A stretch of DNA of 64,000 nt from Exophiala sp. HKRS030 (taxonomy: Eukaryota; Ascomycota; Eurotiomycetes; Chaetothyriales; Herpotrichiellaceae): NCBI GenBank assembly GCA_023897205.1, contig JAHWDD010000008.1, positions 2,480,001-2,544,000 on the forward strand. The letters are read 5' to 3'. Below, in pieces: positions 11,326 to 23,544 of this stretch (position 1 is its first letter; every line of letters starts with the position of its first letter). A program made the position numbers and the translations under genes. The notes beneath the pieces are model-generated. The model saw only the letters and a program-made list of their open reading frames with translations, was not told the origin of the DNA and did not search any database.

Positions 11326-12469
11326 GGTGGTGGATGTCGAAGATCAAGATTGACGATGTTGGATCAGTCCGTCGTTCGAGAACAGGTGTTTTCGATGACA
11401 AGAAGAATGGCAAAGTCCCAGGTCGGCGAGACTGGCAGCGGATCGCATCCAGGGGCCAGTGCACGATGTCTCCGCATCGGCCAGAGATGTTGTCGAGAGC
11501 TGATTCAGTAGGCGATGATGATTGCGCCAGAGAATTGAAGATTAGGAAACCTGGTTGTGGTTGAATGGCATCCCGAGTCGAGCTTTTTTTCCCTTTTCTC
11601 GTAGGTTTGCGACGCGTGTGAATCGAGTAAGATGGGATGGTCGTGAGAAGTGGCTTTCCCAATACGAGACTTCTCCAGTTGTTGAGTGTCCACCTACGTC
11701 CAAAACTCTGCCCTCCAGTGGCACCGGCAGCCTAAGGAGCCCGCTAAGACACCAACCACCACTTAAGTGCACTAATTATGGAGCATGGAATAGGCTGTTA
11801 GCACCTACAGGCTACACGGCGATGCCCCAATAAGCCCTCAGCTGGGTTCTGTCACTTGCTTCTGGCAGTATTCGCCGCTAGCCTAGGAGCTTGTCGACCA
11901 AACCAGTTAGGCTCTGGGTCTTGGCTTCCGCGGGTGTTTGTTAGCCCTGCTCGTCCTGCTCGTCCTGCTTGCCCTGCTTGCCCTGATATTGGGCCCTGAA
12001 TTCTCTACATGTTAGGCGCATGTGGGCTTCCCCTTAGGGACGCCATATGCCCAGGATCTTGACCAATTGTCACCTCAACGAAGGTCCAACCCGTCCATGG
12101 ATATTTTGATTTTTCTACAGACAGCGACAGCAGTCGAATGAGAATCGAAATTCACCATCTCTCACCTCAATTGCTGTTCACCTTCATCGCCTTGCTTCCA
12201 GGGTTCCAAGAGTCGACAAAGACGTCCTGTTCCACCTTCACACGACTGATCCCTACGGGTCTTCTGCACAATTTGTTTCATTCGCTTCCCTCGTAAGTCA
12301 CACGCCAGGGGTTGCAGATCTGCTCGCTTGTGAATCCACTTAGTCTTAGTGGCATACTATTAATTCCAACTTCATTCATCCTTGCGATGTTGTGACACTG
12401 ACTCCGTCACCATCCATCGTCCAACTCCTCCAACTCCTCCGAACCACCATCATTGTTGTTCAGTCAAAC
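11326..12469. other. Divergent promoter region DOCK / SDE2
   Basis: The two genes start back to back across 1.14 kb. It holds a short imperfect repeat of CTGCTCGTC/CTGCTTGCC units at about 11948-11985. The SDE2-proximal 300 bp are pyrimidine-rich, as expected of a fungal 5' leader. A longer frame reading into SDE2 opens only with GTG. Nothing else could be recognised. Confidence 0.45.
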
Positions 12470-13492
12470 ATGAGTCCGGTCATCAACGTCCTGCTGGACT
12501 CATTCCCTGGCCTTTCACTCCCTCCTACCCTCTGTCTGCCACTTCCAGCATCGACGTCTCTCTCAGAACTCTTCTCGTCGATCCAAAATGTGTTACCAGC
12601 ACACTTTCCCCCTCATTGCCGTCTCATCGTCACTTCGACATCTAGACTCCCTCTTCATGACTCGACGACCATAACTATCGGCGACATCGCCCGAACCTGT
12701 TCAACATGCCAGACTCTCAGTGGCTCTTTTCTCCCTCTCCGCTTATCTGTCCCTTTGGTAGGTGGCAAGGGAGGTTTCGGCTCTCAACTGCGCGCAGCCG
12801 GAGGACGCATGTCATCGCGTAAGAAGCGCCAGAATGCGGAAGCAGCCAACGGTAGCGCACGCAACCTGGACGGGAGAAGGATGCGCACCATCACTGAAGC
12901 CAAGAACCTAGCTACGTACCTGGCCACAAAACCGGAAATGGAAAGGGAAGAGAAGGAAGAAAGGCGCAGGAGATGGGAACAAGTCATTGATCTGGCCGAA
13001 CAGCGAGAAGCCGACATGAGAGCCGGGAAGGGCGCCGATGGGCGCCGAAAAGGTCTTAGTGATCAATGGGTTGAGGAAAAGGAAGAAGTGACCGAGAATG
13101 TGAAGAATGCAGTCAGACAAGCCATGCTAGCCAACGAGGCGGAAACCTCGTCAGCAAAAGAAGGCGATAGCAGCGGCAGTGGCGGGTCTGCAGCGGCCAG
13201 CGATGATGATAGCGAGGCCGAAGATCTGATGGAATTGGACGAATCTGAAATGTCAAGGCTAAGATCTGAGGCAGAGCGTGGAGACGTCGACGCCATTTGG
13301 GTGCTTCGTGAGCGTCTGAAGATCCCATCCGAATTGTTGCCGAAGGCTCAGAAGAAGAGCACGCCCGCGCGACGTTTTGCTGGTTTTGATGATGATGACG
13401 ATGACGAAGATGATGACCTTTCTAGAAGCGATGATAATGACCACGACGTTGAAGGGAAAGGGAAGGGCAAGCAGAAAGTTACCGCGACGTAG
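12470..13492 (+). CDS. sde2: SDE2, ubiquitin-fold precursor of an intron-specific splicing factor
   Basis: Sde2 is made as a ubiquitin-like precursor. Deubiquitinases cut after a Gly-Gly, and the C-terminal part, beginning with Lys, joins the spliceosome and helps excise particular introns. The 340-residue protein starts at the ATG at 12470. It opens with a ubiquitin-fold region of about 99 residues (INVLLDSFPGLSLPPT) ending in GG-KGG at residues 98-102 (LVGGKGGFGSQLRAAGG), the processing site. The Sde2 core follows (RMSSRKKR, NLDGRRMRTITEAKNLATYL, KPEMEREEKEERRRRWEQV), then an acidic C-terminal tail with a KS-rich end. No intron. The GGKGGFGSQLRAAGG block is diagnostic. Its 3' end faces the BOR1 gene across 388 bp. 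Confidence 0.95.
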   Translation: MSPVINVLLDSFPGLSLPPTLCLPLPASTSLSELFSSIQNVLPAHFPPHCRLIVTSTSRLPLHDSTTITIGDIARTCSTCQTLSGSFLPLRLSVPLVGGKGGFGSQLRAAGGRMSSRKKRQNAEAANGSARNLDGRRMRTITEAKNLATYLATKPEMEREEKEERRRRWEQVIDLAEQREADMRAGKGADGRRKGLSDQWVEEKEEVTENVKNAVRQAMLANEAETSSAKEGDSSGSGGSAAASDDDSEAEDLMELDESEMSRLRSEAERGDVDAIWVLRERLKIPSELLPKAQKKSTPARRFAGFDDDDDDEDDDLSRSDDNDHDVEGKGKGKQKVTAT

Positions 13493-13880
13493 CTTTAGCC
13501 AACCAAAAATACCAAAATAACGTTCTGATACTCATGCTGTCTATGCTCTTCATCTAACATGCAAGAAGACGTGTATGGATATACCCACATCTGCGGCTTA
13601 GGGCTGTACTCCAATATCGGACAATCCATTAAGCCTTCTCTCTCTTCGACAACTTTCTCCCCGTTCGATCTTTTCCTTCGCAAGCCCAGTGTCACTCATT
13701 CTGCCAGGCATATCTTCCATTGGTATCTATCACCGATCTACAGAGCCACGACTCCGCCTCCTCCTGGCTGCCCCGTGGGCCGTTGGCCATCACCCACACG
13801 CCCAGCGACACCACGGCTAGAAGAAAGCGTCTGCCCCAGCTCGTAGCTCTCGCCTCTCTCTAATGCATCAGCATCATCGT
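13493..13880. other. Convergent 3' intergenic region SDE2 / BOR1
   Basis: Shared 3' flank of two convergent genes, 388 bp. It must hold both terminators. I saw no further gene or repeat in it. Confidence 0.5.
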
Positions 13881-15905
13881 CTACAACGACGGCCTCGTCC
13901 CCGTCGCCCGCGCACCTGACTCCGACGTCGGCGTCGGCGTCGAGTCCTCACTCTCGCCATACGCGCCGCCCACACTCTCCATGACAAAAGCGCCTGCGGT
14001 CGGGGCGTCGAGGGCCTTGAGCTCGTCGTCGCGGAACCATTTGGGCATAAGCCACGTGCGCAGGGGGATCAGGAGGATGATGAAGACGGGGAAGCCGATT
14101 GCCGCAATGGTCTGGGAGATGGCGAAGGTGGCGGCGAAGCCGATCAGCTCCAGCCCGACGAAGACCCAGATGGCGCTGCGGCGGTGGACGCGCGTGAGCA
14201 GCGGGTCTGTCGCATCTGTAAGCTCCTTGTCGCGCGCGAGGAAGAGTAGCTTCTGCGTCACCCCGTTGCCGACGAGCGCTTGCATTCCCATCACGAAGAA
14301 CAGGCCCGCGAGCACGCCCTGCGGGATCAGGTGGAGCACAATCAGTAAAGGGCCTGTCATGGTGACGAGGAATAGCAGGCCTTGAGCGAGGTTGCTGACG
14401 CGTTGCTCGACGACGTGGTCCGTCACGCGGATCAGGCCGCCTTTGGACTTTTCGTCGGGAATCTGTCGTGTCACGCACAGCGATTGTGTGTGGAATGGTG
14501 CTTGTGGGATTAGTCCGTTGGGGAATGGGATGCCTAGCACTCCTGCGATGCCCGTGGTGAAGCCGAGGAGAAAGATATCCCAGTGGAAGCCGGGCGGTTT
14601 GCGCAGTGGGAATTCTGTGCCTTGTGCGATGAGTGACGATACTGGGCATGTGTGGTCAGCATTCATAGGTTGAATTCCATGACATTGGCGGGCGTCATGG
14701 GAGGGTGGTCTTACCGTTGTGATCGAACCAGAACAAAATGGTCAAAAGGATGGCAAAGGGGATTGCGAGGAATATATCACCGGCATCCAGGTTCCAAAAG
14801 TGTACCAACCAGCCACGATCGGTCGTGGGAAAGAATGCTTTGCTGGTCGGTAGCGTCTCGACCGAAACATCCTTCATATGTCCGAAATGCACGAACCCGG
14901 TGAAGAATACGATTGTCAGTGGAGTGCCGTAGTCCTCGATGAATTTCCTCACATGCCTCTGGAACAGATTGCTCTCTCCCACGATACCACAACCGTAGGC
15001 AAAGCCGAGCACGAGGAGACTGACCATGACGGAGAGATAAGCGCTCTCACCGCCCGCTAGCTCCCACTGCCTGGTTAGAACTTGAATGCCCTTTTGAAGA
15101 TAGATAAACGCAACGTAGAACCCAAAGGTATCACAGCTGAAGCGCGTGATATATGTCAGGGCGTTGCAGCTGTTTGTGATGGCAAGGATCCAGTGCATGA
15201 TCAACGACCAGATGCCGATCCACGCCATGAAAGCAAAGAAATCCGTGCCTCGAGGCGTCACGATATCGTAGACGGTGTAGGAAAAGACCGTGATCGGACC
15301 TGTAACTCCGACGATGACCAGAGGTTGTGCGGCCAGGGTAGCAAACACTACACAACCGAGCACTGAAGCGAGGAGAACTTCATTGACACCATACGAATTG
15401 TTCGTCTTTGTGAACATGTCGAGGGAAAATGCAAGCGCGGGAAGGATACTGGTGCGGACTATCAGCATGGTCATGGAGCAGGAGCAGTATTAGGACAAGA
15501 TTTTGAATCTTGAAGGCCGACTCTGCATTCAAATGTTATAGACAAAACGTACTTTGCAAAATACATATACACCGTAGCAGGAATCACTCTATAATCCCAA
15601 GCATCTTTCCAATCACTCCAGTAGAACGGAGCTCTTCTCTTGACATCATCGACCATGCCTTTGAACCAGCGAATCTTGTACCACTTTGACATGCGCCGAT
15701 GCGACGAGCGTGTCGTCTGACGAGTGACATGATCGGAGAGACGTTGAATCTCATCAGGATCCGGTCGAGAGTGGTTCGAGTGCAGGGACGGGCGACGAGA
15801 ATGTTGCCAGGGTTTTTTCTGCGTTGAAGACGAAGACCGCCGGCGCGGAACGTTGGCGAGATCTCGAGAGGACGAAGGCCCTATAGCTTCAGGATGAGAG
15901 ACCAT
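13881..15905 (-). CDS. BOR1: Borate/anion exporter of the SLC4 (BOR1) family
   Basis: Plasma-membrane boron exporter of the bicarbonate-transporter family; yeast Bor1p exports borate. Three exons, complement of 15553-15905, 14715-15448 and 13881-14641, give 615 residues. Introns are 104 bp (15449-15552) and 73 bp (14642-14714). Joining exon 1 to 2 gives YMYFANILPALAFSLDMF, and joining 2 to 3 gives FWFDHNVSSLIAQGTEFP, both family-typical. Other signatures are TNNSYGVNEVLLASVLG, QPLVIVGVTGPITVF, GFHWDIFLLGF and PNGLIPQAPFHTQSL, with multiple membrane helices. The N terminus is hydrophilic and Ser/Arg-rich. The ATG at 15905 is the best start in the frame, but an upstream start cannot be excluded. 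It shares a 942 bp divergent promoter with the GST gene. Confidence 0.93.
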
Positions 15906-16847
15906 TCTGCTTGAAAATTCGACCTGCGCATCATCGATTACGATTCGGTGGGTTGGAGAGCAGCCAAAAGACACTTGGCATCCGCCGGTCAAGGAATTAG
16001 GAATCACGAAAGGACGATGGCTGGGGTATATGAGCCATATCGCATCTCCTAGGAGATTGTCGTCGAAATACTGATCGAAGTCTGTTGCATGAAACAGACT
16101 GCGCAAGTAGATAAGTAAGGAAAAAGTCTATGCGACGTCCGCTTCTCGGTGAAGCAAACCGTCCATTGGTGCGGTGGGGGATGAGATATTGATCTGCGGA
16201 CGGGATCACGGCGTGGAGAAATGACGTCCACTAGATTTCGACCAATCACGTAACGCTTGGATCGTGGACGGCTGGATCATGTCTGGCTGATATACGCGAA
16301 ATATGGAGATGTCAAGATGAGCCTGATCACTGTAAGTTATTGAGGCTATAATTGACTGTAAGTAGCTCAAGAACAGAGTTTCTCTGGGAACGAGAGCCTG
16401 CTGTTAGCCTGGCTTGATGGCGTTCGTATTCAGATTTGACACCTGTACTCAAGAGCAGCGTTACTCTCATGATCCAGATAACAGCATACCTACCCAGACA
16501 CGAGAGGCCATTTGAGGACTCATGGCAGTGAATTTGGTTCTCCTACCCAGCGATATACGAAATTACTCATCAAGAATGACCAATTCGCTGCCACAAAGTG
16601 AAAACTCGTTATCCTTGAAGACATCCTTTTTATTTCGAAAATTGGAGTCATGAACAGACCGTACATGCTCCGATTGGCCAATCGGATCTTATGAGATCAT
16701 GCTTGTCCACATTACGGACGACCGAGTTGATCTCTCCTCGAGCGTTTACATCATGATATATAAAGAAGTCCAGGTCTAAGTAGTTGTGCCGCAAGAATGT
16801 CAGACCGACTCAAACAACACGCGCAGCACATTTCCACCTCTAACACG
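15906..16847. other. Divergent promoter region BOR1 / GST
   Basis: 942 bp between two divergently transcribed genes. Apart from the TATA box on the GST side I could not identify binding sites. There is no convincing coding frame. Confidence 0.45.
16757..16764 (+). promoter_or_regulatory. TATA box of the GST gene
   Basis: TATATAAA lies 33 bp upstream of the first in-frame ATG (16797) and 84 bp upstream of the second (16848). TATA spacing would put the transcription start near or after 16797, which favours the second ATG as the translation start. Confidence 0.5.
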
Positions 16848-17609
16848 ATGGCCGGAACAAAACAACCCGACATCACTCTTTACACGGACGCCACACCCAA
16901 CGGCATCAAGATCTCCATAGCCCTGGAGGAACTGGGTATTCCGTACAAGGTGGAACACATCAACATCTCGACCAACCGGCAGAAGGAGGATTGGTTCCGA
17001 GAGATCAATCCCAACGGGCGGATTCCCGCCATCACCGACACGTTCTCCGACGGCGAGAAGATTCGCCTGTTTGAGTCTGGCAGCATTCTTCAATATCTAG
17101 CTGATCAGTACGACAAGGACCACAAGATCAGCTATCCTCGTGGCTCACGCGAGGAATATGAAGTCAACAATTGGCTATGGTGGCAGAATGCCGGGCTGGG
17201 GCCTATGCAAGGTCAAGCGAACCACTTTGTGCGTTATGCGCCGGAGAAGATCCAGTATGGCGTGGATCGATATGTGAATGAGACACGGAGGTTGTATGGG
17301 GTTTTGGACAAGCATTTACAGTCTTCGTCGTCGGGATTTATTGTCGGTGATCATATCTCGATTGCCGACATCACGACGGTGGGTTGGGTCATTTGGGCTG
17401 GATGGGCTGGCGTGGAGATTGATGAGTTTCCTACTCTGAAGAAGTGGGAGGAGATGATGTACTCCAGACCAGGCGTGAAGAAAGGTTGCGATATTCCAAG
17501 GCCGTTGAAGATCAAGGAAATGCTAAAGGACAAAGACAAAGTCGATCAATATGCCAAGCATTCCAGCAAATGGATCATGCAAGGCATGGGTGAAGATAAA
17601 CAGAAGTGA
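16848..17609 (+). CDS. Glutathione S-transferase, Ure2-like class
   Basis: Cytosolic GST conjugating or reducing substrates with glutathione; fungal Ure2p-like GSTs work in detoxification and redox defence. The protein has 253 residues from the ATG at 16848; an in-frame ATG at 16797 would add 17. The N-terminal thioredoxin fold reads ITLYTDATPNGIKISIALEE, then INPNGRIPAI with the cis-Pro turn and LFESGSILQYLADQYD with the Glu-Ser that holds the glutathione glutamate. The all-helical C-terminal domain has NWLWWQNAGLGPMQGQANHF, IADITTVGWV and a C-terminal Lys-rich extension. NWLWWQNAGLGPMQGQ is typical of the Ure2-like group. No introns. Confidence 0.93.
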   Translation: MAGTKQPDITLYTDATPNGIKISIALEELGIPYKVEHINISTNRQKEDWFREINPNGRIPAITDTFSDGEKIRLFESGSILQYLADQYDKDHKISYPRGSREEYEVNNWLWWQNAGLGPMQGQANHFVRYAPEKIQYGVDRYVNETRRLYGVLDKHLQSSSSGFIVGDHISIADITTVGWVIWAGWAGVEIDEFPTLKKWEEMMYSRPGVKKGCDIPRPLKIKEMLKDKDKVDQYAKHSSKWIMQGMGEDKQK

Positions 17610-19895
17610 GGACAAGCAAAAGCAGAGATCAATGGAAACATGGCATGCTACTGGGGTTTGATAATTGATTGTGAAATACCTATCTGTACGGTAATTTTCC
17701 ATTCAAGCTCGCAGAGCGGCGGGACTTATTGATGAAAGCGTGAGAAAGTCTGGCTGTTTGAACCTTTCGTCTTTTATCCGGTTCTGGAAGGGCTATTGGC
17801 GCCATCGTCGTTGCACTGAATGCTATTGCATTCAAAGATGCCACGACATGACCGGTCTCTCCACTAGCACCCTTTGGTTGTACGACAGTCAAGCTCAAGG
17901 GTCTGTCTCGCTAGATGGACTGCTTCGGTCTACCGATAATTTACCCTGAAATGTAGGGCCAGATGATCAGCGCGAGGTTTCTCCATAGCTTCCATGGGAC
18001 CTTCTCTTGCATGACAGGCTAATAAGTTGTGCCGGAATTTCGGCTGTTCTCGTTTCTGCGGTAGCTACCATGGTAGCAGCGACACTTGTGTACAGTCAGT
18101 ATACGATCACCGTCGATCAGGGTTTTGAGCCTTCCATCCAAGCTTCTGTTGCATAAGCCCCGTCGGGTACCCGTAGTGGAGCTATGTTGCAATTGTGTAG
18201 CACATCGTCTGTGTTACAAGTCGGAAGGGTCGCATCTTTTGGTTGCAAGGGACGACGAAGGGTTTGTTGAAGGTCTGACGTAGGATGTCTCGAGAGTGGG
18301 TAGCTTGTTTGAATGGAGTACGACGGGGGCACAGGCTCGTGGGGTTCTTTGGCAATGATACACAACGGACACGCAGTTTGGGATGGCTCAATGGATCCTA
18401 TGGCGGAGCTTGACTGTACCTTCGGCGGCCACTATCAACAACCGGCGGGGAGGGTCTTTTCGCTAAATGGAAAAGGTTTTCTGACTGGACGAGATCGACA
18501 AAGAAGTCTTCGAGAACGGTGCTTGCATGTTCTATGCTCCACATCCCTGCTGAGCAAGAAGTCTGTATTGCAAGACTTGGGGGCATCTGATTTCTCAATT
18601 TTCCTTGTAGGGTTGCCGGTTGCCGTAAATGGAGAACACTGGCAGGGACATTTCGGGGATCAGAGGTTGGGGAGATCCACGGCCTTCATGACACTTATCT
18701 TGCATCAGCAGGCGAATGGAAGCTAACAGGCTAAACTGGACGTCTCACCCTGTTGGCTGAATGAAGTACAGATGGACCTGTGAAGCTTCGCTTGCTGATG
18801 TAGATACCATACCCAGAGACCCTGTGCATCACTGCATCAAGACATTAGCGTGAGGTATGCGGTGGGTCGGGATGGCTTCGTCAAATCTTCGGTTCGGTGG
18901 AATGACGAAGACCAAGAAGTGTGTGGATATAGGATGTGGAATTGGAACGAGACAAGCTCTCCAGCCTCGTCTGGGGAGGTGGATCGAACGTGCTGATGAA
19001 AGGATGATGTGTGAGTGTCGCGATCAAGTTCATGTTTGCAGACTCCATAGCGTGCAGTAGTGGGTTCGAAGAAGTGCTCTTTCCTCAAAGGGCATGAGCA
19101 CCAAAAACGCCAGACTAGCCATTTTCGATATCCAAACTGCATGGGGAAAGGACTTCAGCAGCCCTTTGATGCACCTCGAGTCTAGCGGTTGGCATCCGAT
19201 CAACAAATCGTAGAGCAGTAGATACCCCAGAAGAAAACGTGGTCGTCCGCACAACAAGTGAGACTGCTTTGTCATGTACTCCCTGACCAGTTTCCCGTGA
19301 GGGCCGATGAGAGTACGACCCATGAGACTGTCAAGGCCGGTTGAAAGGTCAGTCAGACCATGGATCAGAGGGTGTCAAAGTTGACTGCTCTAGGCCATAT
19401 GTAGACTAACTCATCCTTTATTCGTTTTATATTGGTCGTTAAAATCTCCGCTTCTCGCCGCTAGTACTTTTAAGATCAAATCATTTTCGGACAGACAGAG
19501 GTTTGTCCGACGGTCAAAAACGACCTGACCTACTATCGGACTGCGACAGGGTTCCCTAGCTTGAGAGGATGACTGTTGACGTGGAAGATGCCGACCGTAG
19601 GCCGGCCAGGGGTTGGATGAAAGGCTTATGCAGCCTCATACATCAATTGGTGGTCTTTCCGTTTCGGGAAATCACCCAGATTTCAGCCTTGGTCCATTCC
19701 CAAATGCCAAGGTTTCCCCAAAAGTGAAAGCGAACTGCTTAGTAGGATGATCAATCGCTCACTCAGCAGTTGTGACATGAGTTTTATTGGCTCATGCATG
19801 CCAGTCATATGCAGTTGATTTGAGAAGGTATCTAACCTTGTAATTGGATAACTTACCTATGTTGTCGAATCTCGAGTGCCTGTACAGGGGGGAAG

Positions 19896-19931
19896 GATGA
19901 ACAGGATGAACAAGATGAACGGGATGAACCG
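19896..19931. repeat. 9-bp tandem repeat, four copies
   Basis: Unit GATGAACAG with small changes, four copies in 36 bp. It lies outside any supported gene. Confidence 0.8.
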
Positions 19932-22553
19932 CTCTTTGAATGACGCAAACAAGGCGCAAGGCTCTGAGTTTGAGAAACGCCCTCGTAACTACATATGGTG
20001 GATTCTTTGTATGGTCTTGGCACTCTCCATAGCAGGCTCTTCCTTCTGCTTTCCATGTTCGAGTGTGCACAAGGTTGACTGTGACAGCAGTAAAACATGT
20101 TCACAACAACCTGCTCGTCGCCTATAGTCTTGCTGAGTTCAGATTTTGGCACTAAAGTATCAGAAGGGTCCAGCTGGGCAGCGCAGCGAATTCGACCTGA
20201 AACCCGACAACCTGGGTCCACAGAATAGGCGAGACTAAGAAACTCCCAAGCAGCCACAGACTGTAGTCCAATGTAAGTGGCGGTCCGTTTGCAGATGTGC
20301 TCTCGAGGTGAACCATGTGGTAGCCGCTGTACTAGTCGTGCATACGCACAACTAAGCTAGGAGAGACCGACACTTGTAGGCGCCTTGGGCACTCTTCGAC
20401 GCCATCGACATCCTCAAAAGAGGTAAAGGCGGTAGTCGTCCTGTAGTCCAGCCATGCTTAAGATGCTTGGCTTCTAGAAGGGCACACAGATCGCGATGTA
20501 GACAGAGATCGCCGATGACGGCATCGATGCCTTTCGTAACAGTCAGCAGATGTCTCGGTAACATCTTCCGCATGACTATGAGACGTTGAAGGCTATTGGA
20601 GGCTCTGTTGGACCAAGTCCGGCAGCCAACAACTGCTAATGAAGCCAAGACAGAAATGAAGCCTTCAGGTTGTCTGAACAACTCTCCTCGAGATACATCT
20701 TTGTTGGGACGAATAGAGCGCAGCCTCAGCTTGCTTTTTCTGATACCGATTCCTTGACTGGCGGCTCGCGAAACGACTCCTGGAAATTTGACTATCGGAT
20801 GAGCCTTGAAAAGGACATTGAAAGAAACTCCACTTGTTGCAGACATTGACACGCCACGCAAATAGTCAAGGTGAAGGTAAAGCATGAATTATCCTGTCCT
20901 CGTAAGCGACGTCCTACCTTAGCTCGATTGATGAAAGCCTCAATAACTTCGACATGGCAACGTGATGTGCGTCGACACCGCATCCTTATTGCGGGCAATG
21001 ATCATGTAACAACTCGACTCTGACACCCCGAGCAGGGTCATTTCGATCCATGAGCCTGCAGATGCGCTTGGGTCAAGACATCTCTAGATATGATATACAT
21101 GTGAAGTAACTCACAACGAGGTGGTGTTTCGACATAAGTAACAAAGTTGGCTTATTTCACTTCAGTAGGAAACTTTGCCGACAATTGTGCTGAATACGCG
21201 TTCTACCCTGGCACTCCTGGGTAAAGTCCACGGTAAGTCCTGCCGAGGCACCTCTTACTTATCCTTAAATCCGTCACTGAGACAGTACCACCCCAGGTAT
21301 CAAGGCCCTTCCACAAGTCCTCAGACAAATTGAGTTGGGATTTTCGAACCCAGACGTCCTCGCACCAGGACAAAAACAAGACATTCGAGAAACCACAGAC
21401 ATCCTCACAACGAGACCACCAGGCAGGCAGTTTGGTAGGGCCAACAAACACGGTTGCTGACAATTCAGAACCCCAGAGAAGATCTCGGAGAGTTCCATTT
21501 GATATCAAATCATGCCAAGATGAGTCACTCAGAGTCATTTAGGCCGATCACTACTACGGAGTACATACTCCGGAGTTACTGATCAGTGATCACGACTCAA
21601 GTGAGTTAATAGTATCACGGTGGCAGTGGCACCTAGGCTGTGGCTTACCAAAGCCCCGATCTTCAATGACAATGTACTTGCTTGCTGGCGGGGGAAGAGA
21701 GGCAAAAGCCTTATTAGAGGACGGTACAAACGACAATCCCGGGGCGGGGTTTGCCTCACAGCCCGTTTGTTGGCCCTGTAGGTACAGTACCTATGTGGCT
21801 ATTTGTGGAGACTTGGCTCCCAAGATCTCAAGGCCTAAGGATTCACAACGAGCACTGCGTCGAGTCTATCAGGGTTTCCAGGCATCCCAGGGCGTCCCGC
21901 TGGATCTCGACATGATCATCAATTGCCACTGTTTAATGAACATTACTGAGCACATGCCCTTCGATAGTTAGGACTAGCAGTAGTTAGACAACTTCGAAAC
22001 TCTTGTTTGTGCGCGAGATCGAGAAATAGAAAGAGATCGTTAGGCGAGATGTCCATGCACAGCGGGATCCTCGACACGAACACAATTTTTGCATTATTAT
22101 TACTTAGTCTAGATTTAATGTCGGTGCACATTATTCTGGGTGGTCTGTCCGGGCACAAAGTTACAATAATACCGAGGTGTCTGGCCACCTAGTAGACTGA
22201 TTGAGTTCCTAGTAGAGACATTATTGTGTGTTTCGTATGTGGACTGTGCGACACCAACACCATTTAGTAGTTGTCTGAGCGTCCTGCGATGCAGCACCAC
22301 CATGAAATCTGGGAAGCTTGGCATGAACTTGGAGACAAGACATTCTTAATTCAGTATGAACCAAGGCAAGGCAGGTAAAGTTGTAGGTACCTAGGTATGT
22401 AGTAACCATGTAGTGTGTACCTTTGTACCTCCAGATCGGCTCACTCGGGTCCCGTGCGCGCGGCCGCGGATTTAAGAAATGGACAAAGCAAAAAAGAGTC
22501 ATGCACAGTCTCTTGTACAGAGGTCCCTTCGTCCGCAGGTAGGTGAGTTTGGC

Positions 22554-22566
22554 CACACACACACAC
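22554..22566. repeat. (CA)n microsatellite
   Basis: A short run of about six CA units within the gene-poor region. Confidence 0.75.
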
Positions 22567-22872
22567 GCTGGCACACTGGCACAGTAAGTAGAGTTGGAAT
22601 TTAGTGAACGCTACAGCCCACGGGCGCGCACAACTCTAACCAGTCCAAGCACCACGAGTCGAGTGGTTCTCTAGTTAGTCAGTTAGTGATTTCTTTTATT
22701 TTCAATTTCAAAAAAACAAGTAGTGGGGTTTTGGAGTTTTCTTGGGACGGATTTGTTCGGCCGTAGGAAAAGTCGGGCGCCCGAAGATCCGTTCCAAGGC
22801 AAAGATTTGTCTTTTGGAATCTTGGGTAAGCAAGGGCGGGTTTTGGTGGTCACTGGACCGACCTTACGACTA

Positions 22873-22899
22873 GGGTCACTGGGTCACTGGGTCACGGGG
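22873..22899. repeat. 9-bp tandem repeat, three copies
   Basis: Unit GGGTCACTG in three head-to-tail copies, the last one degraded. Confidence 0.75.
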
Positions 22900-23544
22900 A
22901 GTCGCGGTCGTCGCTCTTTCACAAAGCCCGCTTTTGTGCGGGCGAAACGCCCGAGGATCCGAGGACGAAAACCCTGGGAAGTCCCTGACAAAACCGAGAA
23001 AGTGATCAGCGGTCATCCTCGGAAAGTTTTTGTTGTGGGGAAAAAAATAATTGACAAAGTCACAAAATTGAGAGACGACGATAATAATGAACAAGTAATT
23101 CGCACGCACGTGAAAGTGAAAAATGAATACGAAAGGAAACAAGAATGTTTTGTAGATGGTTAAATGTTTTCATTTTTGTGTCTCGACCTCTTGTTTGGTA
23201 GAGGGAGAGCAACCTAGATTGGTACATAGAGTAGAGTCATTAAACGACGCCGCGATGGATGAACCCGTTGACTCGGGACAAACTGTTCAATCTCATTGCC
23301 GTCCACAGGCTGGCATATACAGCCACGACTACTGCTTCGTGCAATGGATTGTTGGTTTGCCTTTGTCCTGGCCTCCCGCTGGTCGTCGACTGTAATTTCT
23401 CCAGTGGAGATATATAGACACAGTGGATAAATCCTTTGTAAATCACATTCCCAAGCGCCATGCTGTCAAATCATCAATAGTGTTCGCTGTAAATCGCTTC
23501 ATAAATATCACTCGCGAGATGTCGAGGGCGGTCAATCAGCCTGC

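Larger units (their letters stand above)
17610..23544. other. Gene-poor region of 5.9 kb
   Basis: No frame with an ATG start resembled a known protein, and none shows spliced continuation I could follow. The longest uninterrupted frames (for example minus 20352-20885, plus 22723-23163) look like chance; the second has no ATG. It contains short repeats (19896-19931, 22554-22566, 22873-22899), a TACGGAGTA motif at 21555-21563 and an AT-rich patch near 22690-22720. Old transposon remains are possible but none is recognisable by eye. Confidence 0.45.

Noticed and set aside
13948..14649. Long alternative minus-strand frame of 233 codons
   Set aside because: It is the shifted shadow of BOR1 exon 3, Arg/Pro-rich from GC-biased codons.
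20352..20885. Open frame of 177 codons on the minus strand
   Set aside because: No domain, no membrane or signal pattern and no splice continuation; judged chance.
21330..21360. tRNA T-arm-like GGGTTCGAAAATCCC on the minus strand
   Set aside because: The stem is only four pairs with an oversized loop, and no acceptor, D or anticodon arms can be folded around it.
22723..23163. Open frame of 146 codons, Lys/Arg-rich, plus strand
   Set aside because: It opens with GTG and contains no ATG, has no family resemblance and lies in a gene-poor block.
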